Assembly: GCA_947455015.1 (NCBI GenBank)
Contig: CANGMY010000002.1
Span: forward strand, 1-58,080
Origin: Microthrixaceae bacterium
GTDB taxonomy: Bacteria; Actinomycetota; Acidimicrobiia; Acidimicrobiales; Acidimicrobilacustridaceae
Direction of reading: 5' to 3'
Length of the DNA: 58,080 nt
Shown here in pieces: positions 17,089 to 26,410 of the stretch. The notes under the pieces were generated by a model. It ran no database searches. It was not told the origin of the DNA and saw only the letters and a list, made by a program, of their open reading frames with translations. Every line of letters starts with the position of its first letter. Within the stretch, counting starts at the first letter, position 1. The position numbers and the translations under genes are program-made.

Positions 17089-18552
17089 ATGGGTGATTCA
17101 ACCGGTTTCATGAAGCACGATCGTCAACTTCCGTCACGACGCGAGGTTCCCGTTCGTCTCCGCGATTGGAAAGAGGTCTACGAGGACTTCCCGATTGCCA
17201 AAGTGCGCGAGCAGGCGAGTCGATGCATGGACTGTGGAATTCCGTTCTGCAACAACGGCTGTCCTCTGGGCAACTTGATTCCTGACTGGAACGATCTCGT
17301 GTTCCGCGATCGTTGGCGAGACGCCATCGACCGTCTTCACGCAACGAATAACTTTCCGGAATTCACCGGCCGACTTTGTCCGGCGCCTTGCGAAGCTGCA
17401 TGCGTTGTTGGAATTAATCAAGATCCGGTAACGATCAAGCAGGTCGAGGTCGAAATTATCGATCGTGCTTGGTCGGAGGGTTGGATCGAACCGCAGCGCT
17501 CTGCTCTACGCACCGGCCGCACCGTCGCCGTTGTTGGCTCAGGGCCAGCAGGTCTCGCAACCGCACAACAGTTAGCTCGTGCTGGTCATGACGTCGTGGT
17601 TTTCGAGCGAGCAGATCGCCCCGGTGGTCTTCTCCGTTACGGCATCCCTGAATTCAAGATGGAGAAGCACCATCTCGATCGTCGCCTAGAACAGCTTGAG
17701 GCCGAAGGCGTTGAGTTCCGTTGCAACGTGAATGTTGGCGTCGACATCACCGGCGAACAACTGCGTGAGCAATTCGATGCAGTTGTTCTGGCTGGTGGTG
17801 CAACTGCTGCACGCGACCTCAACATTCCCGGTCGGGAATTCGTGGGTATCCACCAGGCAATGGAATTTCTTCCTTTGGCCAACCGTGTTCAGGAAGGCGA
17901 CATTGATCGCAGTCCGATTCACGCCGAAGGCAAGCGAGTCGTGATCATTGGTGGTGGCGACACTGGCGCTGACTGTCTCGGCACCTCGCATCGTCAGGGA
18001 GCGGTTTCCGTTCACCAATTCGAGATCATGGCGCGACCATCTGAGTCACGTCCGACAGAGAACCCTTGGCCAACTTGGCCCATCGTCTATCGCACCTCCT
18101 CTGCCCATGAAGAGGGCGGTGAGCGTGTCTATGCGGTGAACACGCTTGAGTTCCTCGGCGACGAGAACGGGAACCTCAAAGCTCTTCGTGCTGTCGAAGT
18201 TGCCTCAGAGATCGTTGATGGTCGCCCGTCCTTTGTTCCAGTCGAGGGCTCGGAGTTCGAGCTTCCCTGCGACCTGGTCTTCTTGGCGATGGGCTTCGTT
18301 GGCCCCGAAGGTGGCGGTGTCCTCGAGCAGTTGGGTGTCGAGCTTGATCCACGCGGCAATGTCGCTCGGGACGGCTCTTGGTCCACAAACGTTGATGGCG
18401 TCTTCGTCGCCGGCGATATGGGCCGTGGCCAGAGCCTGATCGTTTGGGCCATCGCTGAAGGCCGCTCCGTCGCGGCTGCGGTCGACACGTTCCTCATGGG
18501 CGAAACGATGCTCCCAGCGCCGATTGATCCTTCAGCGGCGCCGCTCCGCTGA
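17089..18552 (+). CDS. gltD: Glutamate synthase (GOGAT) small subunit
   Basis: Product of 487 aa, the NAD(P)H-oxidising FAD/Fe-S subunit that feeds electrons to GltB. The N-terminal cysteine clusters CMDCGIPFCNNGCPLGN and LCPAPCEAAC hold two 4Fe-4S centres. VAVVGSGPAGLATAQQL is the FAD-binding site and VVIIGGGDTGADCLGT the NAD(P)H site. The C-terminal VDGVFVAGDMGRGQSLIVWA is the usual flavoprotein end. It has a GAGAGGA Shine-Dalgarno and follows gltB by 12 bases; a strong hairpin closes the operon. Confidence 0.97.
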   Translation: MGDSTGFMKHDRQLPSRREVPVRLRDWKEVYEDFPIAKVREQASRCMDCGIPFCNNGCPLGNLIPDWNDLVFRDRWRDAIDRLHATNNFPEFTGRLCPAPCEAACVVGINQDPVTIKQVEVEIIDRAWSEGWIEPQRSALRTGRTVAVVGSGPAGLATAQQLARAGHDVVVFERADRPGGLLRYGIPEFKMEKHHLDRRLEQLEAEGVEFRCNVNVGVDITGEQLREQFDAVVLAGGATAARDLNIPGREFVGIHQAMEFLPLANRVQEGDIDRSPIHAEGKRVVIIGGGDTGADCLGTSHRQGAVSVHQFEIMARPSESRPTENPWPTWPIVYRTSSAHEEGGERVYAVNTLEFLGDENGNLKALRAVEVASEIVDGRPSFVPVEGSEFELPCDLVFLAMGFVGPEGGGVLEQLGVELDPRGNVARDGSWSTNVDGVFVAGDMGRGQSLIVWAIAEGRSVAAAVDTFLMGETMLPAPIDPSAAPLR

Positions 18553-18577
18553 TCCTCGATAATTCAGGCAGCACGCG

Positions 18578-18608
18578 AAGAGGCCCCCGTCAGTGACGGG
18601 GGCCTCTT
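18578..18608. terminator. Strong bidirectional hairpin terminator after gltD
   Basis: A perfect 14-bp stem (18578-18591 with 18595-18608), GC-rich in its middle and closed by a three-base loop, lies between gltD and the convergent DUF2510 gene. There is no T-tract on either side, as is common in Actinobacteria. It is by far the clearest terminator in the window. Confidence 0.85.
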
Positions 18609-18625
18609 GCAATAGCCGAGTCTTA

Positions 18626-19339
18626 TTAAGCAGCGACAGGGTCGCCGTTGAGCTGCCTATATGCGTAGCCGATAGCGATTTCGGTGACGCCGATCGCGAG
18701 ACCGCAAGTAACGACATTGATAAGAACGATCACGATTGCAAACACGAGCACGTCGCCAGCGTTCTTGCTCACAAGGTTGAAGGAGTTCTTGATCGCGTCG
18801 ACCGGTTCGCTGTTGCGCTTCGAATCGAGAATGTAGAAAGCCCAGAAGAGAAGAAACAATCGGACGACGATGTAGCCGATACAGCAGGCCAAAATGCCGA
18901 CGAATGACAGAAGCGCAACGATGATTGCGCCAATGGCAAACGGGGCAAGACGTTCTGTAGAGAACATCATGCTGGCTTCGGGCGGACGCCCATCGGTAAT
19001 TGCCAAGGCGGCACGAACCAGTCCCGCTTCAACCATGAATCCGACAAAGATTCCCACTGCCAAGATGACGCCAGTGACGAGCAATCCAGCGAAGAGACCG
19101 CTCGGGCGCACAAAATTGATGAGCAGATTGAAGATCAATTGCACACCGAAGAAAATGATGACGATGAGAATCATCGTGCTCAGGTTGGCGACGAATTTCT
19201 CCCAGCCATAGGAGAGAGCTGCACCGACATCGAGGCGGCTGGCGGATGGCTGAGGTGCTGCACCGGGAGCCTGCTCCGGGGGATACCACTTACCGTCCGA
19301 GGCCTGCCACCAGCCCGGACCTTGGGATGTGTCGCTCAT
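18626..19339 (-). CDS. DUF2510 domain membrane protein
   Basis: Product of 237 aa. The N-terminus is a DUF2510 module, GPGWWQASDGKWYPPEQ, a short Trp-rich motif of actinobacterial membrane proteins. After a linker come about five hydrophobic segments (for example ILIVIIFFGVQLIFNLLINF and IGAIIVALLSFVGILACCIG), resembling proteins with a glycerophosphodiester-phosphodiesterase-type membrane domain but without an enzyme domain. The role is unknown. The longer ORF from 19453 is rejected because ATG 19339 has a clear Shine-Dalgarno (AAGGAG, 19345-19350) and starts directly at the conserved module. Confidence 0.85.
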   Translation of the reverse strand: MSDTSQGPGWWQASDGKWYPPEQAPGAAPQPSASRLDVGAALSYGWEKFVANLSTMILIVIIFFGVQLIFNLLINFVRPSGLFAGLLVTGVILAVGIFVGFMVEAGLVRAALAITDGRPPEASMMFSTERLAPFAIGAIIVALLSFVGILACCIGYIVVRLFLLFWAFYILDSKRNSEPVDAIKNSFNLVSKNAGDVLVFAIVIVLINVVTCGLAIGVTEIAIGYAYRQLNGDPVAA

Positions 19340-19488
19340 GGACGCTCCTTGTGTTGGGTGAGCACGAACGAAATCGTCCGCACGTGCGGAGCTACCAGCC
19401 CGCAGCAAGAAGTTAGTGCCTGATTCGTCGAATTTCGGGATTTCCGCCCGCAATCAGTCACGATCTGGGAGCAAGAGAGTTTGCTTCG

Positions 19489-20130
19489 TTACTGGTTCCT
19501 GCCGAGAGCGCCCGGCGAGCGATCGATCCGCATTGGCATCGTCGGCTGCACGGTGTACCCGCTCGCAGCCATCAACGTAAGGACCCAGTCTTCAACCTCG
19601 GACCAGCCGGCCGCTCGTGGGTTCTCGACATCGCTGTTGTACGGCTGAGAGAAGATCAGGGCGTTTGCTCCTGATGCCCGCAGCGCCGCAACGTTATGAG
19701 GAGCATCGTCGACATAGGCATTGGCCTCGACCTGCGGCTTGTCGCCCAGAAAGCACAGGTCCCGATAGGGAATCGAGTGCTCGTCGAGCCAAGCCACGGT
19801 ATCTGCGACTGCAACTGCGTGACCCCAGTTCGTGTAAAGCCGGTGAGTGATGAGCCGAATCCAGACCCCAGCATCTGAAAGCCGCCAGAGAGTCTCAGCG
19901 GCACCGGGTATGACGGGCATCGTCCGAAACATTCGGTGTTCAACGACAGCGAGGCGATGGAGGCGCTCAAACTCCTCTCGATCCATGTCCCACTCAGTGA
20001 AATCCCAAGTCTGTTGCTGCGGGAGTGCGCTGAGGTCGATTCCGCGTTCGAGCGCAACGACTCTTCTGAACGCTTCTGCATGATCACCGCAAACGCCGTC
20101 GAGATCAACGCCGAGGACAAACTCGGACAC
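19489..20130 (-). CDS. 5'(3')-deoxyribonucleotidase-like HAD phosphatase
   Basis: Product of 213 aa with the HAD motif I VDLDGVCGD (nucleophile Asp9, acid/base Asp11), motif II around LITHRLY, and motif III/IV CFLGDKPQVEANAYVDDAPHN. The small cap between motifs I and II (WDFTEWDMDREEFERLH) is typical of the NT5C type, which dephosphorylates deoxyribonucleoside monophosphates. It is the last gene of a four-gene minus operon, starting two bases after the hydrolase stop. The substrate assignment is by family only. Confidence 0.8.
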   Translation of the reverse strand: MSEFVLGVDLDGVCGDHAEAFRRVVALERGIDLSALPQQQTWDFTEWDMDREEFERLHRLAVVEHRMFRTMPVIPGAAETLWRLSDAGVWIRLITHRLYTNWGHAVAVADTVAWLDEHSIPYRDLCFLGDKPQVEANAYVDDAPHNVAALRASGANALIFSQPYNSDVENPRAAGWSEVEDWVLTLMAASGYTVQPTMPMRIDRSPGALGRNQ

Positions 20131-20132
20131 CG

Positions 20133-20813
20133 TCAGCTACTCGATGAGAGAAAGTCGAGTGCTGCATCGATGAAACCGAAATCTTTCGGTGTGGCGAAGT
20201 GATCAACATTGCGAAGGGTGACGAGTCGCGCGTCTTGTAGAGCGTCGATCAACGGATCGGCGGGACCAGCAAAGTCCTTGTCGCCCAACACGACAAGGAC
20301 AGGGCAAGAGATCGTTTGCAGCAGCTCTGGAGTAATTGTGACTGCATTCGGTCGGCGCATAAACGCCGCAAGCGCAACGGGATCTTGATCAGGAGCTTCG
20401 GCGAGCTGGACGAAATATCGAACGGTGGGATCATCGGTGTTGCCAGTGCCGTCGATTGCAGCAGCAATCGATTCGCCGGTTCCATCTCGCTCGAAGAGGT
20501 TGCGCCCGACTCCGGCGACGATCAGAGAATTGAATCGATCAGGATGTTGAGCAGCCAATGTCAGGAGTGTGCGCGCACCGAGCGAGAAACCAATGGCGTC
20601 AACAGGTTCGGTGGGAAAGCGGTCAAGGAGATGCTGCTCGAACGCAGAATACGCGGCCGGATCATGGGGCTTCTCCGAAGTTCCGGATCCGAGTACGTCG
20701 AGCGGTAGTGCTGTCCGGCCAATTTCGCCGAGGAGGTCGATCCAGCCGTTATCGCCCCATGTTCGAGATGCCGACGTTGCGAATCCAGGTACAAGTACGA
20801 CCGGCGGAGCCAT
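20133..20813 (-). CDS. Alpha/beta-hydrolase
   Basis: Product of 226 aa. The fold motifs are VVLVPGFATSASRTW (oxyanion region), nucleophile Ser77 in GFSLGART, the acid at VLGDKD (178-180) and His205 in NVDHFATP. Substrate unknown. It overlaps the GT4 stop by one base (TGATG) and precedes the nucleotidase, so it is co-translated in the FAD-GT4 operon. The link to that operon is seen; a role in glycan or lipid metabolism is inference. Confidence 0.85.
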   Translation of the reverse strand: MAPPVVLVPGFATSASRTWGDNGWIDLLGEIGRTALPLDVLGSGTSEKPHDPAAYSAFEQHLLDRFPTEPVDAIGFSLGARTLLTLAAQHPDRFNSLIVAGVGRNLFERDGTGESIAAAIDGTGNTDDPTVRYFVQLAEAPDQDPVALAAFMRRPNAVTITPELLQTISCPVLVVLGDKDFAGPADPLIDALQDARLVTLRNVDHFATPKDFGFIDAALDFLSSSS

Positions 20814-21985
20814 CAGCGACGACCTCTGTGTCGTCGAATGGCATCTTCGGCAAGTGGCGTGAAGGTGCCGAGAGCGGTTGCTGTCCAGGTCAGAGTTGCG
20901 GCGTGTTGGAGAGCCCCTGAGGAAAGTTGTTCGCGAAGATCGGGATCGGTGAGCACTGCGGTGATTTGTTCGGTGAACTCGCGAGGCGAGCGTGCAAGCA
21001 GCCCAGACAAGCCTGGAGCAACAGAGTCGCGATGACCGGCGATGTCAGTCGCGACTGATGGAGTCCCACAGCCCGCAGCTTCGGTCAGCGTCATACCCCA
21101 GCCTTCAGCAATTGATGCGCTCGCAACGAGCCAAGCACGTCGGTACAACGAAAGGAGTTCTTCGTCGGAAACACGTCCGGCCAAACGAATCCAAGCGTTC
21201 GCTCCGAGGGCAGTGATTTGTTCTTCGAGTGCTGGTCGTTCGTAACCGTCGCCAACGATGACGAGTTCGGCATCTGGAACAGCAATTCGAACCTCGGCCA
21301 TGGCGGCGATCAGGTCTTCAAATCGTTTCGATGGCATAAGACGACCAACGGCAACTACGAGCGGCGTGGGTGACTTCGTGCCGCTGGGATGGAACTTCTC
21401 GTCGATACCTGGAGGAACCACCCGAACCTTCGAGGCGGGGAGGCCGAGGTAGTCGACTATTTCGGCTCTACTCGATTCTGAGAGCGTGACGATTGGGGTG
21501 CGTCGATACAGCGGGGGTGCAATTCGGTGCTCAAAGAACTTTCCCGCTTTCGCGAGGCCTGGCTCCAACACCATTTCCCACATGTCGCGATGGACGTGAT
21601 GAATCCAAGTGCTGCGGGGACCGCGTGCCCAAACTGGAGTAAGGAAGGGAACTCCGTTCCAGATCTCGACGATGCCGTCGCGTGGACCGAGGCTTCCGAG
21701 TAACTCACTCACGACAGTGGTTGGAAACACCATGAAGCGGCCATGTTTGCGCACGATCCGGTACCCATCACGGTTCCCTTCGTACGGGTGTCCCTGAGCG
21801 TACGAAGTGCGCATCGAGACTTCGAGGCCAGCTTCAGCCCAGAGGGAAAGCACTCGAGCAGCATGGAGCTCGGAGCCACCGGCTTCAATATCGACAAGGT
21901 CACGCCAAGCGAGGACATGAACTCTTTCGATACCTGCCTCGTGGGCGAGTGCTGAGATGTCGCCGATCGAGGCCGATGAAGTCAT
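20813..21985 (-). CDS. Glycosyltransferase family 4
   Basis: Product of 390 aa with the GT-B fold of family 4. Seen: an N-terminal AGGSELHAARVLSLWAEAG (sugar-acceptor domain start), WIHHVHRDMWEM, PPGIDEKFHP at the domain link, VAVGRLMPSKRFEDLI, ELVIVGDGYERP, and the nucleotide-sugar pocket SIAEGWGMTLTEAAGCGTPSVAT with the EGWG..TLTEA (E-x7-E) signature. It transfers a sugar from a nucleotide donor to an unknown acceptor. The ATG lies six bases after the stop of the FAD enzyme, and the end overlaps the hydrolase gene. Confidence 0.9.
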   Translation of the reverse strand: MTSSASIGDISALAHEAGIERVHVLAWRDLVDIEAGGSELHAARVLSLWAEAGLEVSMRTSYAQGHPYEGNRDGYRIVRKHGRFMVFPTTVVSELLGSLGPRDGIVEIWNGVPFLTPVWARGPRSTWIHHVHRDMWEMVLEPGLAKAGKFFEHRIAPPLYRRTPIVTLSESSRAEIVDYLGLPASKVRVVPPGIDEKFHPSGTKSPTPLVVAVGRLMPSKRFEDLIAAMAEVRIAVPDAELVIVGDGYERPALEEQITALGANAWIRLAGRVSDEELLSLYRRAWLVASASIAEGWGMTLTEAAGCGTPSVATDIAGHRDSVAPGLSGLLARSPREFTEQITAVLTDPDLREQLSSGALQHAATLTWTATALGTFTPLAEDAIRRHRGRR

Positions 21986-21991
21986 GACGAG

Positions 21992-23578
21992 TTACGACGG
22001 AGGCTGGTGTACTGGGTGGCTTTCGTCGTACGCGTCGCGGGCGATGACGGGAGCGTCGCGGCCGGTACCGGAACCACTAGCCGGCGCCTTTTCTTCGTGG
22101 TATTCCTCTTCGACGTTGACTTCCCATACGTCGTAGGTAGAACCGTTCACGATGTTTTCGACCGTCAGCATCGCGGTGTACATCGAATGGTCCTGGTTGT
22201 TGTATCGGTGCATGCCGTTGCGTCCGACTGGATGCACATTTGGCGTGCAGTCGTCGAGCCATTCGCGCATTCGCTGAACGTTTGCTTTGTAGCGCTCGTC
22301 GTAAAAGGGGTAGGCCTTCGGGACACGCACGACGTAGCCAGATTCGACGCGACCAGGTTCGATCAGGCCGATCGCCTCAAGCTCCTTCGTGGCGAGAGCA
22401 ACGAGTTCGTCATCGGGTGAATTCCAAAGCTTGTCGCCCTCAAAGACGAAGTACTCGAGACCGAGACACGTACGGCCTTCTTTGACCATGTAGGGCGACC
22501 ATGAACTGAAGTTCTGAATGCGCCCGACGATGACCGCTGGCGAATGGATGTAGATCCAGTTGTCAGGAAATCCAGCACTTTCGGGCACAACGAGAGCAAC
22601 GGTGAGGAAATCGCGATACCGCAGATCATTGGCGGCGGCGAGAACATCGGCCGGCGGAGGAGGATCCATCGCCTTCAAGAGCGAGGACATCGGCATCGAT
22701 GAAATGACCTCGTCGCAAGCGAACGTTTCTTCGCCACCAGAGCTCTTTGTCGTCACCGATGTGGCACGACCTTCGTGGTGCTCGATGCGGGTGACCTTGT
22801 GTTCCATGTGAACCGTTGAGCCGGCAGCGACAACTTTGTCGCGAGCGGTTTCCCACATCATCCCTGGGCCGTACTTGGGGTACTGGAATTCTTCGATCAA
22901 CGATGTGATGTCGGTTGACTTGCCCGCGTGGACAAACGGAACCCAATTGGGGACAGCATCGAGGATCGCATTAATGCCGGCGTTCCAGAGCGACATGTTC
23001 TTGATTCGCTGAGCCGCCCAGTCGGCCTGAAGCTTGCTGGCCGGAACGCCCCAGACCTTTTCGTTGTAGGTCTTAAAAAAGTGATCGAAGAGGCGCTTGC
23101 CGAATCGGTTGGTGATCCAGTCCTGAAGACTTTCTTCGGGCTTATGGCGACCGAAAAGCTTTGCGACGCTGACCTTCGCCCGGGCCCAGAAGTACGAGAC
23201 CACACAACGCACTGCTTCGACAATGCCGAGATTCTTCAGAGCGTTCGAGGCCTTGAGCGGGTAGTCGAAATATTTGCCGTCGTAGAAGATGCGGCTCATT
23301 CGCGGACGCATAAGGAAATCTTCGTCGGGAAGGACCTCGTGCCAGAGTTCCTCGACCGGTTGGACCTTTGTGAAGAAGCGATGTCCTCCAAGGTCGAAAC
23401 GCCATCCATCAACCTCTACGGTGCGGGAGATGCCGCCAACGGCGTCGGTCGCTTCGAGGATCGTGCTTGTGCGTCCGGCCTTCGAAAGCTCGAATGCTGC
23501 CGTGAGGCCGGCTGGCCCGGCGCCGATGATGACCACCGATGGGTCCGGTCCAGCGCTCGTTTCGGGGGAAGTCGTCAT
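21992..23578 (-). CDS. FAD-dependent oxidoreductase, UDP-galactopyranose-mutase/protoporphyrinogen-oxidase-like
   Basis: Product of 528 aa. The N-terminus has VVIIGAGPAGLTAAFELSKAG, then GGISRTVEVDGWRFDLGGHRFF. The middle has DHFFKTYNEKVWGVPASKL and DWAAQRIKNMSL, characteristic of a flavoprotein group found next to glycosyltransferases and related to UDP-galactopyranose mutase. The C-terminus has NVHPVGRNGMHRYNNQDHSM, a second FAD contact. A sugar-modifying role with the downstream GT4 is plausible but not shown. The reading from 23692 extends into the divergent GT39 promoter; ATG 23578 starts just before the FAD motif. A TACACT at 23609-23614 (minus) is a possible -10. Confidence 0.85.
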   Translation of the reverse strand: MTTSPETSAGPDPSVVIIGAGPAGLTAAFELSKAGRTSTILEATDAVGGISRTVEVDGWRFDLGGHRFFTKVQPVEELWHEVLPDEDFLMRPRMSRIFYDGKYFDYPLKASNALKNLGIVEAVRCVVSYFWARAKVSVAKLFGRHKPEESLQDWITNRFGKRLFDHFFKTYNEKVWGVPASKLQADWAAQRIKNMSLWNAGINAILDAVPNWVPFVHAGKSTDITSLIEEFQYPKYGPGMMWETARDKVVAAGSTVHMEHKVTRIEHHEGRATSVTTKSSGGEETFACDEVISSMPMSSLLKAMDPPPPADVLAAANDLRYRDFLTVALVVPESAGFPDNWIYIHSPAVIVGRIQNFSSWSPYMVKEGRTCLGLEYFVFEGDKLWNSPDDELVALATKELEAIGLIEPGRVESGYVVRVPKAYPFYDERYKANVQRMREWLDDCTPNVHPVGRNGMHRYNNQDHSMYTAMLTVENIVNGSTYDVWEVNVEEEYHEEKAPASGSGTGRDAPVIARDAYDESHPVHQPPS

Positions 23579-23672
23579 CAGGTCACTTTCGCAATGAGGG
23601 ACTTGGAGAGTGTACTGAAGAGACCCTCTCCGGTCGTTGACCCGGGTGTCCCTAGAGATCGGGGAGCGGCAG

Positions 23673-23678
23673 TACTCT
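23673..23678 (+). promoter_or_regulatory. Leaderless-type -10 (TACTCT, 8 bases before ATG 23687)
   Basis: TACTCT ends eight bases before the GT39 ATG. It supports ATG 23687 over the 253-codon in-frame extension that would run antisense through the FAD gene. Confidence 0.5.
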
Positions 23679-23686
23679 GCGGGGCC

Positions 23687-25249
23687 ATGCAAGACATCGA
23701 ATCAAGCCAGTCAGACAACCTGTCTGAGGGGGGAGCCCGACCAGAAATTATCGGTCTCGCCCTTGTCGCTGTCGTAATCGGCATTGTCACCAGGTTTGTG
23801 ACCCGGTCGTCCCTTTGGCTCGACGAGGCGCTGTCGGTTGATCTCGCCCAGCTGCCCCTTGGTCAGCTCTCTGAAGCACTCAAGCACGACGGACATCCTC
23901 CTCTCTATTACGCGCTCCTTCATGGCTGGATCAATCTTTTTGGTACCGGCGACGTTGCCGTCCGAAGTCTCTCAGGCCTTTTCGGCCTCGCGACCCTTCC
24001 GTTGGTATGGATTCTCGGTCGCCGGAAGGGCGGACCAACTCTGGCGTGGGTTGCGGTTGCGGTCGTTGCTGTCTCTCCATTTGCGGTGCGCTATTCCAAC
24101 GAAACTCGGATGTATTCGTTGGTCATGCTTTTGGTGGTGATCGGGTGGCTGCTTGTTGACGACGTTGTCGATCAAGGCAAGGCAACGATCGGGAGATTCG
24201 TCGGAATTGCCATCGTCGGCGCAGCACTTCTCTACACGCATTACTGGAGTCTCTGGCTCCTCGGGGCTCTGGGAGTCACCGCCCTCTGGAAGATCTGGCG
24301 ATCACCTGATCGTGCGGCCCGCCGACCATGGATCGGTCTCGTGCTTTCTCTCGTAGTCGCTGGTCTCGCTTTTGTTCCGTGGCTACCGGTGATGCTGTAT
24401 CAGTCCGCCCACACAGGCACTCCGTGGGCCAAGGCGTCTCGACCCACCTCTGCGCTTTCGGTTGTTCTGGCCGATAACGGCGGAGGCGGTTACGGCGAGC
24501 AAACCCTGGTCGCAGCGTTGTTTGCGGTCGCCCTCGTTCTGGGATTGTTCGGATACGCCGTCGATCGACGCACAACGTCACTCGACCTGCGAACCCGGCC
24601 CGCGTTTCGCGGAGCGGCATGGATCGCAGCGCTCACCTTTGCGATCGGTTGCGTCGTCTCTTTCGCATCGTCGAGCGCGTTCGCTAGTCGATATTCCGCC
24701 GTTATCTTCCCGTTCCTCGCGCTTCTCGCCGCAGCCGGTTGTCTTTGCTTCGCTTCTCGTTGGGTTCGTTTCGGTGTTGTGGCGGTCTTCTGTGGCTTTC
24801 TCTCTATCGGTGCGTTCTGGAATGTCATTTACCACCGGACCCAAATGAAAGCGGCAGCGGACATCGTCGCGACGAGTTCCAAGCCGGGCGACATCGTGAT
24901 CTTCTGTCCCGATCAACTCGGTCCAGCTGGCGTGCGTGTGATGCCTAGTGGCCTGACATTTCTCGCGTACCCCACCTACGGCGACGGGAAATTTGTTGAT
25001 TGGGTTGACTATGCAACTCGTAACGAAGCGTCAGACCCCGCCGCGTTCGCTTCTCGGGTACTCGCTGATGCCGGTGTATCTCGTTCGATCTATCTCGTCT
25101 GGAACGATTCTTATAAGACGCTGGAAGGCAAGTGTGCTGGCCTTGTCGATGCGCTCGCAGCGGTTCGCACCCCGCAGATGCTTCTCGCCGATGACGGTTC
25201 CAAATATTTTGAACACGCGTCTCTGATTCGATTCGCTGCACCGTCATGA
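23687..25249 (+). CDS. GT39-type membrane glycosyltransferase
   Basis: Product of 520 aa with many membrane helices. After the first helix comes SLWLDEALSV with the Asp46-Glu47 pair, then HDGHPPLYYALLHGW; this DE plus HPPLYY pattern is the signature of the PMT/GT39 superfamily using polyprenyl-phosphate sugars. The C-terminal part is a soluble extracytoplasmic region, including KPGDIVIFCPDQLGP. It probably transfers a sugar to an envelope protein or glycan. Its end overlaps the next gene by four bases (ATGA), pairing it with a second membrane transferase. Confidence 0.85.
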   Translation: MQDIESSQSDNLSEGGARPEIIGLALVAVVIGIVTRFVTRSSLWLDEALSVDLAQLPLGQLSEALKHDGHPPLYYALLHGWINLFGTGDVAVRSLSGLFGLATLPLVWILGRRKGGPTLAWVAVAVVAVSPFAVRYSNETRMYSLVMLLVVIGWLLVDDVVDQGKATIGRFVGIAIVGAALLYTHYWSLWLLGALGVTALWKIWRSPDRAARRPWIGLVLSLVVAGLAFVPWLPVMLYQSAHTGTPWAKASRPTSALSVVLADNGGGGYGEQTLVAALFAVALVLGLFGYAVDRRTTSLDLRTRPAFRGAAWIAALTFAIGCVVSFASSSAFASRYSAVIFPFLALLAAAGCLCFASRWVRFGVVAVFCGFLSIGAFWNVIYHRTQMKAAADIVATSSKPGDIVIFCPDQLGPAGVRVMPSGLTFLAYPTYGDGKFVDWVDYATRNEASDPAAFASRVLADAGVSRSIYLVWNDSYKTLEGKCAGLVDALAAVRTPQMLLADDGSKYFEHASLIRFAAPS

Positions 25250-26370
25250 CATCAACGATTGCTAGTCGTTCGAGGGCTCTGGTTGTTGATGTGCGTGAGG
25301 TCATCATCCCGTGGCTCACAACTAGGGTGCTGATCGCTGCAGGATTCATCACTGCCTACGCAGCGTCTGAACACCTCGTTCCAAAAGATCGGCCAAATGT
25401 TCTCACCGAGGGCCTCATTGCATGGGACGGCACTTGGTATCGAGATATCGCGGCACACGGATACAACGCAGTAGCACCCGACGGCCTGCGGTTCTTCCCA
25501 CTTTTCCCGCTTCTTGGAAGAGCACTTTCCGTCGTTACTTTGGGCCGCACCGACGTTGCGCTGATTCTGCTCGCAAATGTGGCGTCACTGTTCTTGGCGA
25601 TTGCTATTCGTCGACTGGTGATCTTCGAACGAGGTTCAACCGAACTCGCAAACCGCGCGGTCTGGATCGTGTGCCTGTTCCCAGGAGCATTCGTGCTCGC
25701 ATGGGGTTACGCGGAATCGTTGTGGCTTCTTGCCGCGGTTTTTGGTTTTTGGGCGATTCGATCTCGACGATGGGGCTGGGCGATTGCCGCAGGTCTGGTC
25801 GTGGGCTTCTCGCGTCCACTCGGAATCGCACTCGCAGCTCCGGCCCTCATCGAACTCATTCGAGTTTGGCGTCAAGCGAAGAACGACGAGCGTGCTCTGG
25901 GAGTCGTCGCTGTTGCGTCGCCCTTCGCGGCAACCGGCGTGTACTTGCTTTGGGTGAACAACGTGTTCGGTGATGCATGGCTTCCGTTCTCAGTTCAGAA
26001 CACGTTGAGAGGTACGTCTGCGAATCCCATCAGCAGGGTTTGGGAAGGCATTTCTCAAATGTTCGGCTCTCAGCGACTCGGCGATGGCCTTCACATTCCG
26101 TTTGCAATCGCGTTCGTCGTGTTGCTTGTGCTCACATTCCGTTGGTGGCCCGCTTCCTACGGCGTCTTCGCTGCAATTGTTCTGATGGCTGCATTGGGTG
26201 CCGAGAATTGGAACTCGCTAGAGCGTTACGGGATCAATGCATTCCCACTTGCACTCACACTTGCGGTTCCCGCTCGGAACGCAAAGGTCGATCGTGTGGT
26301 CACGACTGTGCTGGCCGGCGGAGTGGTCGCACTCAGTGCGTTGGCATGGATGGGTGCATACGTTCCGTAG
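25246..26370 (+). CDS. PIG-V-like membrane mannosyltransferase
   Basis: Product of 374 aa with about nine hydrophobic segments. The loop LIAWDGTWYRDIAAHGY (around 57-73), RFFPLFPLLGRAL and a later FPGAFVLAWGYAESLWLL match the actinobacterial membrane proteins related to PIG-V mannosyltransferases. The WDG..WY..IA..GY motif sits in the first external loop, as in GT-C enzymes. Donor and acceptor are unknown. It is translationally coupled to the GT39 gene, so the two may act on the same envelope glycan. Confidence 0.8.
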   Translation: MTSTIASRSRALVVDVREVIIPWLTTRVLIAAGFITAYAASEHLVPKDRPNVLTEGLIAWDGTWYRDIAAHGYNAVAPDGLRFFPLFPLLGRALSVVTLGRTDVALILLANVASLFLAIAIRRLVIFERGSTELANRAVWIVCLFPGAFVLAWGYAESLWLLAAVFGFWAIRSRRWGWAIAAGLVVGFSRPLGIALAAPALIELIRVWRQAKNDERALGVVAVASPFAATGVYLLWVNNVFGDAWLPFSVQNTLRGTSANPISRVWEGISQMFGSQRLGDGLHIPFAIAFVVLLVLTFRWWPASYGVFAAIVLMAALGAENWNSLERYGINAFPLALTLAVPARNAKVDRVVTTVLAGGVVALSALAWMGAYVP

Positions 26371-26410
26371 TTTTCCTGTGCGCGGACTCCAACTGCGCGA
26401 GGATGAGCGC

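Noticed and set aside
22928..23686. 253-codon N-terminal extension of the GT39 gene
   Set aside because: It runs antisense through the FAD enzyme gene; ATG 23687 starts right before the first membrane helix and has a leaderless -10.
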